In this document: in pieces, positions 8,087 through 12,777 of the stretch
Numbering within the stretch: the stretch's first letter is position 1
Layout of the letters: each line of letters opens with the position of its first letter
Origin: an uncultured Pseudomonadota bacterium
GTDB taxonomy: Bacteria; Pseudomonadota; Gammaproteobacteria; Burkholderiales; SG8-39
DNA length: 12,777 bases
Direction of reading: 5' to 3'
Assembly (NCBI GenBank): GCA_903895005.1
Contig: CAITSH010000519.1
Location: 1-12,777 of the forward strand
The notes under the pieces: model-generated
What the model was told of the DNA's origin: nothing
The model's database searches: none
What the model saw: only the letters and a program-made list of their open reading frames with translations
Position numbers and translations under genes: made by a program

Positions 8087-9070
8087 ATGCGTCAATCCCA
8101 TCGAGCGCTCGTAGCCGGGCTGCTTTCATGCATTCTCGCCGTACTCTCCAGCCCTTGCGCGTATGCGCAGACCTGGCCGGTCAAGCCGGTGCGTATCATC
8201 GCCCCCTTTGCGGCGGGGGGGCTCGCTGATGTGCTGGCGCGTGCGCTGGGTGAAAAATTGAGCGCCAGCCTCGGCGTGCCGTTCATCGTTGAAAACCGTG
8301 TCGGTGCGGGGGGTAATATTGGCGCCGATGCGGTGGCGCGGGCTGAACCGGACGGCTACACATTGTTGCTGTCATCGGCCGGCATTCTCACCATAAATGC
8401 CAGTCTTTATTCGAGCATGCCGTTTGATCCACAGACCGCGTTCTCGCCGATTACCGTGGTGGCCGACATGCCCATGCTGATGGTGGTGCGCGCAAATGCA
8501 CCGGCTAAAAATCTGGCTGAATTCATCAGCGTTGCCAAGCGCGACCCGGGCAAGCTGTTTTTCGGGTCACCCGGAAACGGAACCACCGGGCATCTTGGCA
8601 TGGAGATGTTCCAAAGCGTGGCCGGCGTCAGTATCGGGCACGTGCCTTACAAGAGCGCGGCAGAGGCTGTTACCGCGGCCGTCGGCGGGCAGACCAGCGG
8701 CATGTTCGACAATCCCCCCACTGTGCTCTCGCAAATCCGCGCCGGCAGCCTTCGCGCCCTTGCGGTGACAAGCGCGCAGCGCCTGCCGCAGTTGCCAGAT
8801 GTACCTACAATGGCGGAGGCCGGATTGCCCGGGTTCGAGGCTTCGTCGTGGTTCGCTCTGGTCGCCCCGGCGAAAACACCTCAAGCGGTAATCGACCGCC
8901 TGTACGCCGAATCGGCAAAGGCACTGCAAAGTCCGGATATGCAGGCCCGTTTTTCCGGGCTCGGTGCGCGATTGGTTGGCAATCGGCCGGACGAGTTCGC
9001 GCGTTTCATTGTTGTTGAGCGCACCAAATGGGACGGAATCATCAAGCGGGCAGGGATCAAACTGAACTGA
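8087..9070 (+). CDS. Bug-family (TctC-like) periplasmic solute-binding receptor
   Basis: Receptor of the tripartite tricarboxylate transporter family, capturing small carboxylates or related compounds in the periplasm. The protein has 327 residues, the usual length. A Sec signal peptide (hydrophobic 7-20) ends in AYA with cleavage predicted after residue 27. The mature part begins QTWPVKPVRIIAPFAAGG, the standard Bug opening, with the ligand-contacting Asp of the GGxxD motif at 48. VENRVGAGGNIGAD (68-81) and PDGYTLL (88-94) follow, and the end is the typical ERTKWDGIIKRAGIKLN. The start is set by AGGAGG six bases upstream (8075-8080) and by the signal peptide; an upstream in-frame start at 7883 has neither. 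No tctA/tctB membrane genes are nearby, so it is an orphan receptor, as is common in the family. Its ligand cannot be read from sequence. Confidence 0.93.
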   Translation: MRQSHRALVAGLLSCILAVLSSPCAYAQTWPVKPVRIIAPFAAGGLADVLARALGEKLSASLGVPFIVENRVGAGGNIGADAVARAEPDGYTLLLSSAGILTINASLYSSMPFDPQTAFSPITVVADMPMLMVVRANAPAKNLAEFISVAKRDPGKLFFGSPGNGTTGHLGMEMFQSVAGVSIGHVPYKSAAEAVTAAVGGQTSGMFDNPPTVLSQIRAGSLRALAVTSAQRLPQLPDVPTMAEAGLPGFEASSWFALVAPAKTPQAVIDRLYAESAKALQSPDMQARFSGLGARLVGNRPDEFARFIVVERTKWDGIIKRAGIKLN

Positions 9071-9098
9071 CCCGGCCCGGGCATGGATGCATCTGTGC

Positions 9099-9129
9099 CT
9101 GGAAAGCCACGCCTGGCGCGGCTTTCCAG
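9099..9129. terminator. Hairpin between the convergent Bug and mltD genes, possible bidirectional terminator
   Basis: CTGGAAAGCC (9099-9108) and GGCTTTCCAG (9120-9129) are perfectly complementary over 10 bp around an 11-base loop, in which CGC/GCG could extend the pairing. The hairpin lies 28 bases past the Bug stop and 23 bases past the mltD stop, as expected for a shared terminator. There is no T-tract on either side, so intrinsic termination is not certain. Confidence 0.55.
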
Positions 9130-9152
9130 CCGTGCCTCCCGTGCGCGTGGCT

Positions 9153-10745
9153 TCAGCGCTTGGCCGGCTTGATTGTCTTGCTGACGCGCTTGGCGCCTTT
9201 ACCGGTGGACTTTTTCGATCCGGATTTTTTCCCGCCGGTCGAAACGGTGGTCTTCAACTGAATGCTAAACTTCTGACCCGCGGTCAGCCGTCCGATATTG
9301 TTCCAACGGCGCAGGTCATCTACGCTGACCTTGTGGCGCTGGGCGATCGCAGGCAGCGTGTCCCCGGCTTTCACGGTGTAAATGAGTTTGCGGATCTGGG
9401 TCCTCGGTTCGGGCACCGAGGGTTGCTGAAACAGGGCGGGCAGGTTCTCGTTAGCTGCACCCGAGCCCTTTACTGGCACGAGGAGGGGCTGTCCGGGGCC
9501 GATCTTAGCTTTGGGGCGTATGCCGTTGACCTGCTTGAGCTTGGCCAGCGTCATGCCGTTGCGTGAGGCGATTGCCTCGAGTTTGTCTCCGGGTTTCAGG
9601 ATGTAGGTCTGCCAGGAGGAGAGGGGCTTATCGTGGGTGGCGAGATTGGCCCGGAATCGCTCTGCGTGATCCACTGGTAGCACCAGCGTCGCGCCGGCGG
9701 AGCCGGACAACACCGGCCGGTTATGCCCGGGATTCAGCGCCAGCAATTCCTCCACGGGCATTTCCGCGAGGCGCGCGACGATGCGCAGATCGATGTCCTG
9801 GTTGCGCGGCACCGTCACAAAGTAAGGCCGGTTGGGGATCGGGTCGAGGTCGATGTTGAAGGCGGACGGATTCGCGACAATGTTCTTGAGGGCCTGCAAC
9901 TTGGGCACGTAGTAGCGCGTTTCGGCCGGCATGGTGAGCGACAGGAAGTCGGTCGGCAATCCGAGCTTGCGATTTTTCTCTATGGCGCGCGCCACCGCGT
10001 TTTCGCCCCAGTTGTACGAGGCCAGTGCGAGTTGCCAGTCACCGTGCATTTCGTACAGGAATTGCAGGTAATCTAGCGCAGCCGTGGTGGAGGCGATGAT
10101 GTCGCGCCGGCCGTCGTACCACCAGGTCTGGGCCAGGTCGTATCGCTTGCCAGTGCCGGGGATGAACTGCCACAGCCCGGACGCGTGCGCGCTTGAATAG
10201 GCCATTGGATTGAATGCGCTTTCAACCATCGGCAGCAGCGCGAGCTCGGTGGGCATGTTGCGTTTTTCAAGCTCTTCGACGATGTGATACAGGTAGCGCC
10301 GGCTGCGCTCAACCATGCGTTTGATGTAGCTGGGGCGCGTGGTGTAGTAGATCTGCCTGTCGTCCACGAGGGAACTGACAAGGTTAGGCATGGAGAATCC
10401 CTTGCGCATGCGCACCCACAAATCATCCTCTTGGGATGTAAGGTCGATCGCCCTGGTCAATTGCGGGGATCTTATTTCCTGGCGCTCGGAGATGGGGGGC
10501 AAGGCGACCATTGGGCCCGACGCTGCAGCGGGTACGGGGGACGCCGTAGTGGAAGCCGCGCGCGCGGAGATGGTGGTGGACGGTTGCAATACCAGGCCGG
10601 CATTTTCCGCATGCGTTGCGGCGTCCAGCGTGCCGGGCGTCCGTTGAGCAACCGGGGTGCCCTGTGGCCCCGGTGCCATGCCTGCGCAGGCGCCAAGCAG
10701 CGGCACGAGGAGCATCATTGATAAACGCGACCGGAGCTGCTTCAC
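9153..10745 (-). CDS. mltD: MltD-like membrane-bound lytic transglycosylase with LysM repeats
   Basis: Cleaves the glycan strands of peptidoglycan, forming 1,6-anhydromuramyl ends. From the GTG start the 530-residue protein has a lipoprotein signal peptide (lipobox LGAC, Cys20). A low-complexity Ala/Pro/Thr linker runs to about 85. The SLT domain is at roughly 165-290, with the probable catalytic Glu175 in MVESAFNP and the family motifs SGLWQFIPGTG and ASYNWGENAV. Then come a divergent LysM-like segment (about 308-357), two clear LysM modules (about 379-425 and 455-498) that bind peptidoglycan, and a Lys-rich tail from about 501. The GTG at 10743-10745 is chosen over an in-frame start 18 codons upstream because it has GGAGGG five bases before it and puts the lipobox at the expected distance. 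It is followed by the 9099-9129 hairpin. Neighbouring gloB keeps the order seen in E. coli. Confidence 0.93.
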   Translation of the reverse strand: MKQLRSRLSMMLLVPLLGACAGMAPGPQGTPVAQRTPGTLDAATHAENAGLVLQPSTTISARAASTTASPVPAAASGPMVALPPISERQEIRSPQLTRAIDLTSQEDDLWVRMRKGFSMPNLVSSLVDDRQIYYTTRPSYIKRMVERSRRYLYHIVEELEKRNMPTELALLPMVESAFNPMAYSSAHASGLWQFIPGTGKRYDLAQTWWYDGRRDIIASTTAALDYLQFLYEMHGDWQLALASYNWGENAVARAIEKNRKLGLPTDFLSLTMPAETRYYVPKLQALKNIVANPSAFNIDLDPIPNRPYFVTVPRNQDIDLRIVARLAEMPVEELLALNPGHNRPVLSGSAGATLVLPVDHAERFRANLATHDKPLSSWQTYILKPGDKLEAIASRNGMTLAKLKQVNGIRPKAKIGPGQPLLVPVKGSGAANENLPALFQQPSVPEPRTQIRKLIYTVKAGDTLPAIAQRHKVSVDDLRRWNNIGRLTAGQKFSIQLKTTVSTGGKKSGSKKSTGKGAKRVSKTIKPAKR

Positions 10746-10817
10746 CCCGTCCCTCCAACGCGCACGGCCTTCAGACTGCGGGGTGCACCGGCGGCGCACG
10801 CTTTGCCTTGGGCGTTA

Positions 10818-10850
10818 TAGCCGCGCTCGCAGGCTGCGGCTAGCCGCGCT
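10818..10850. repeat. Inverted and direct repeats between gloB and mltD
   Basis: TAGCCGC (10818-10824) and GCGGCTA (10836-10842) can form a 7-bp stem with an 11-base loop. TAGCCGCGCT also recurs directly at 10818-10827 and 10841-10850, and 10836-10847 is a perfect 12-bp palindrome (GCGGCTAGCCGC). The cluster lies 25-57 bases past the gloB stop, where a terminator would sit, but there is no T-tract. A TATAAC on the minus strand at 10814-10819 could be an mltD -10 box without a good -35. Confidence 0.4.
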
Positions 10851-10874
10851 ATGCACAATTTGAAACGGCGGAAT

Positions 10875-11636
10875 TCAGAAATGATTTTTCCATTCGCGTA
10901 CGGCGGCGAATACTTCAACCGGGTTTCCGAGCGGGGTACCCGCATGGCGGGTGGCGGAGGCGATGACTTCGGGCTGGTCGCAGCGCAAAAACGGGTTGCT
11001 GGCTTTTTCTTCGCCGATCGTGAAAGGCACGGTGGGTCGGCTCTGCCGACGCGTTTCGGTATCGCGCGCCTCGCGGGCTGCGAGCGCCGCATTGCCCGGT
11101 TCAACCACACGTGCAAAGCGCAGGTTGGACAATGTGTATTCGTGCGCGCAGTACACGCGTGTGTCATCGGGAAGCACGGTGAATTTTGCCAGCGAAGCGG
11201 ACATCTGCTGTGCAGTGCCTTCGAAGAGGCGGCCGCATCCGCAGGCGAAAAGCGTGTCGCCACAGAACAAGGACGATGCGCCATAATAGGCGATGTGGCT
11301 GCGCGTGTGGCCCGGTACTTCGATGACATCAAGACTTGCATCGAACTGCGGCAGCGTGACCTTGTCCCCTTGCGACACCTGCCGCGTCACGGCGGGAATG
11401 CGTTCATCGCGCGGGCCATAAACAGGGAGGTTTTCCGCCAGTTCGGCAAGCCCGCCAATATGGTCGGGGTGGTGGTGCGTGATGAGGATAGCGGTGAGGG
11501 TCAGTGCTTCTCGCGAAAGGTAAGCGCGGACCGGCGCGGCATCGCCGGGATCAACGACTACGGCGAATTTGCCTTGACGCAGGATCCAGAGATAATTGTC
11601 ATCAAACGCGGGAACGGGGACGACGGTAAAGGACAT
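10875..11636 (-). CDS. gloB: Hydroxyacylglutathione hydrolase (glyoxalase II)
   Basis: Second enzyme of glutathione-dependent methylglyoxal detoxification, hydrolysing S-D-lactoylglutathione to D-lactate and glutathione in the cytosol. The 253-residue protein shows the metallo-beta-lactamase fold signature THHHPDH (53-59) supplying H54, H56, D58 and H59, followed by H110 (PGHT), D127 (CGDTLF) and H165 (CAHEYT), giving a complete two-metal site. The GloB-specific C-terminal part is present, including KASNPFLR (211-218), which binds glutathione. The length is normal. I chose the ATG at 11634-11636 (MSFTVVPVPAFDDN fits the family N-terminus) over an in-frame TTG six codons upstream. Neither has a clear Shine-Dalgarno site, so translation may be modest. 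It is divergent from the YafS-like gene and upstream of mltD on the same strand, 129 bp away. Confidence 0.96.
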   Translation of the reverse strand: MSFTVVPVPAFDDNYLWILRQGKFAVVVDPGDAAPVRAYLSREALTLTAILITHHHPDHIGGLAELAENLPVYGPRDERIPAVTRQVSQGDKVTLPQFDASLDVIEVPGHTRSHIAYYGASSLFCGDTLFACGCGRLFEGTAQQMSASLAKFTVLPDDTRVYCAHEYTLSNLRFARVVEPGNAALAAREARDTETRRQSRPTVPFTIGEEKASNPFLRCDQPEVIASATRHAGTPLGNPVEVFAAVREWKNHF

Positions 11637-11687
11637 GAGAGTAGATCGCTTCAAAAGTCACAACAGGGCTGGCCGGAGGGTCGACCG

Positions 11688-11765
11688 GGAACGCTCGAAT
11701 TCAGGCGTTCCGGCTCGGCTGTCCGATTGCGGCCGGCCTCGCAATGCCACGCTCCGACTCGGCTG
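11688..11765. repeat. Nested palindrome, inverted repeat and direct repeats in the gloB / YafS-like divergent region
   Basis: Three structures share this 78-bp stretch. (1) A 24-bp imperfect palindrome at 11688-11711 has arms GGAACGC and GCGTTCC centred on GAATTC, with 10 of 12 pairs matched. (2) ATTGCG (11726-11731) and CGCAAT (11740-11745) are inverted around 8 bases. (3) A 13-bp direct repeat, TCCGrCTCGGCTG, at 11709-11721 and 11753-11765 has one mismatch and a spacing of 44 bp. The location between divergent starts suits operator DNA. I could not place convincing promoters for either gene. Confidence 0.45.
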
Positions 11766-11787
11766 AGCCTGATAGGAGTTATTATAT

Positions 11788-12516
11788 ATGCCTACGTTGC
11801 AAGAATGGTTCAAATCCCCCAGAGGCCAGTACGTGCTTGGCTGGGAACAGGCGCAGTACGAAAATGCCGTCGAAGACGTGTTCGGTTTCAACGCCGTGCA
11901 GGTGGGGCTTCCCGATGTTGATTTTTTGCGTGAAAGCCGTATTCCGCTAAGATTTTCAGTCGATGGTGTGGCCGGTGCGCCGCTGATCGCCGATCCGGCG
12001 CATCTGCCGCTTGCAACACACAGTATTGATCTCCTGGTGATGCCCCACGTGCTCGAATTCAGCCCCAATCCCCACCAGATATTGCGTGAAGTCGAGCGCG
12101 TCCTGATGCCCGAGGGGCAGGTTGTCATTTCGGGTTTTAACCCGCTAAGCCTGTGGGGGCTCAAAGGCCTGCTCGGCGGCAGGGAGCTCCCTTGGTGTGG
12201 CAGTTTTATCGGGCTGTTCCGCTTGCGCGATTGGCTCACGCTGCTGGGGTTCGAATTAAACGGCGGGCGCTTTGGTTGTTATGCGCCACCGCTCAGCCAG
12301 GCGCGCTGGTTGCAGCGCTTCTCGTTCATGGAAAGTGCGGGCGACCGCTGGTGGCCGATCGCCGGCGGCGTATATGTCGTGCGCGCGGTGAAACGCACTG
12401 CCGGCATGCGTCTTGTGATGCCGTCCTGGAGTGAGCAGCGCGTCAAGCGTCCTGCGCTGGTGCAGGTTGCGCGTCGCGACAACGTCATTCATGTCCGCCC
12501 GGCGATACGGCGCTGA
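11788..12516 (+). CDS. YafS-like class I SAM-dependent methyltransferase family protein
   Basis: Probable cytoplasmic methyltransferase-fold protein, 242 residues; substrate unknown. The second half of a Methyltransf_11 domain is clear: ADPAHLPLATHSIDLLVMPHVLEF (68-91) carries the motif around the second strand, and REVERVLMPEGQVVISGFNP (100-119) is the motif III helix and strand. The glycine-rich SAM loop (motif I, usually DxGxGxG) is missing: the expected place reads FNAVQVGLPDV (34-44). From memory E. coli YafS is similarly divergent there and shares the ISGFNP segment, and it has the same neighbours (gloB divergent, rnhA next). The C-terminal 40 residues are basic and low in recognisable motifs. 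AGGAG nine bases upstream (11774-11778) supports the ATG. Whether it still binds SAM is open. Confidence 0.85.
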   Translation: MPTLQEWFKSPRGQYVLGWEQAQYENAVEDVFGFNAVQVGLPDVDFLRESRIPLRFSVDGVAGAPLIADPAHLPLATHSIDLLVMPHVLEFSPNPHQILREVERVLMPEGQVVISGFNPLSLWGLKGLLGGRELPWCGSFIGLFRLRDWLTLLGFELNGGRFGCYAPPLSQARWLQRFSFMESAGDRWWPIAGGVYVVRAVKRTAGMRLVMPSWSEQRVKRPALVQVARRDNVIHVRPAIRR

Positions 12517-12557
12517 AGCTCTACGTGGGACCGTTCGCATGGGTTCGTGATTCGGGG

Positions 12558-12585
12558 TGCAGAGGCCGATGTTTTTATCTCTGCA
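12558..12585. repeat. Inverted repeat between the YafS-like gene and rnhA
   Basis: TGCAGAG (12558-12564) and CTCTGCA (12579-12585) are perfectly complementary around a 14-base loop containing TTTTT. The repeat lies in the 112-bp gap after the methyltransferase stop and about 43 bases before the rnhA start. It could be a weak terminator-like stem, an rnhA leader structure, or a protein site. A smaller CTGA/TCAG stem follows at 12603-12614. Confidence 0.3.
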
Positions 12586-12628
12586 TTCATCGCAACCACC
12601 ATCTGAAAAATCAGTCTGGATCTTAGTA

Positions 12629-12777
12629 ATGGACAATGTAAAAATTTACGCCGACGGCTCTTGCAAGGGTAATCCAGGGCCGGGTGGCTGGGGGGCGCTG
12701 CTGGTCACCGGCGCTACGGAAAAGGAATTGTTCGGCGGGGAGGCGGGCACGACCAACAATCGCATGGAACTCACGGC
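12629..12777 (+). CDS. rnhA: Ribonuclease HI, N-terminal part (cut by window edge)
   Basis: Degrades the RNA strand of RNA-DNA hybrids (R-loops, replication primers) in the cytoplasm using two metal ions. The 49 complete codons visible read [20 protein letters not shown] and continue to TTNNRMELT. This includes the first catalytic Asp (D9, in YADGS) and catalytic Glu (E47, in NRMEL), matching D10 and E48 of E. coli RNase HI. The remaining catalytic residues lie outside the window. The start ATG is preceded by only a weak GGA eight bases upstream. It follows the YafS-like gene on the same strand; in E. coli rnhA is on the opposite strand and convergent with yafS, so the neighbourhood is conserved but the orientation differs. 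Confidence 0.96.
   Translation, partial: MDNVKIYADGSCKGNPGPGGWGALLVTGATEKELFGGEAGTTNNRMELT

Noticed and set aside
10746..10799. Upstream ATG start for mltD, 18 codons before the GTG
   Set aside because: It would put an Arg-rich leader ahead of the lipoprotein signal; the GTG has GGAGGG at ideal spacing and gives a normal lipobox distance.
10851..11921. Long plus-strand open frame of 356 codons covering gloB
   Set aside because: It runs antisense to gloB, whose complete metal-site motifs prove the minus strand is coding. The frame has no recognisable domain and crosses the divergent promoter region; it is a by-product of GC-rich codon usage.
1..12777. Mobile elements, CRISPR arrays, tRNA or rRNA genes, toxin-antitoxin or phage-defence genes
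   Set aside because: None seen: no transposase or integrase motifs, no regularly spaced repeats, no tRNA-like cloverleaf, and all large open frames belong to identified families.

Overview
The window looks like chromosomal DNA of a Gram-negative proteobacterium, most likely a betaproteobacterium. The base composition is moderately GC-rich, genes are tightly packed, and lipoproteins, periplasmic enzymes and Shine-Dalgarno sites are of Gram-negative type. A Bug-type (tripartite tricarboxylate transporter family) solute receptor is present, a family greatly expanded in Burkholderiales and relatives. The right-hand gene order mltD - gloB - YafS-like methyltransferase - rnhA is the one known from Escherichia coli and other proteobacteria. 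No tRNA, rRNA, CRISPR array, transposase or phage gene is visible. The lineage call is an inference.

Left part (1-6939): the 5' end of fabI (enoyl-ACP reductase) is transcribed leftward and is cut by the window edge. Divergent from it is a four-gene rightward operon for a peptide/nickel-family (family 5) ABC importer: solute-binding lipoprotein, two permeases, and one protein carrying both ATPase domains. Each junction is a 4-base ATGA overlap, so the four genes are almost certainly translationally coupled. The order (receptor, permease, permease, fused double ATPase) is that of YejABEF-type peptide importers. The receptor has a C-terminal membrane anchor in addition to a lipobox, and the second permease is far longer than usual, with extra membrane segments and a periplasmic insert.

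Middle (6940-9152): a leftward periplasmic alpha-carbonic anhydrase and a rightward orphan Bug receptor diverge from a 229-bp region. That region holds a candidate sigma70 promoter for the Bug gene and three copies of a 7-bp box, two of which form a near-perfect 12-bp dyad. A strong hairpin lies between the convergent Bug and mltD genes.

Right part (9153-12777): a leftward MltD-like lipoprotein (lytic transglycosylase with LysM repeats), leftward gloB (glyoxalase II), then rightward a YafS-like methyltransferase with a degenerate SAM motif I, and the 5' end of rnhA, cut by the window edge.

No gene-free stretch exceeds 300 bases. The 117-bp gap at 6940-7056 holds nothing convincing. Overall this is mostly ordinary housekeeping sequence. 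I do not see a wholly new system. The most unusual items are the architecture of the ABC importer and the regulatory DNA between the carbonic anhydrase and Bug genes.
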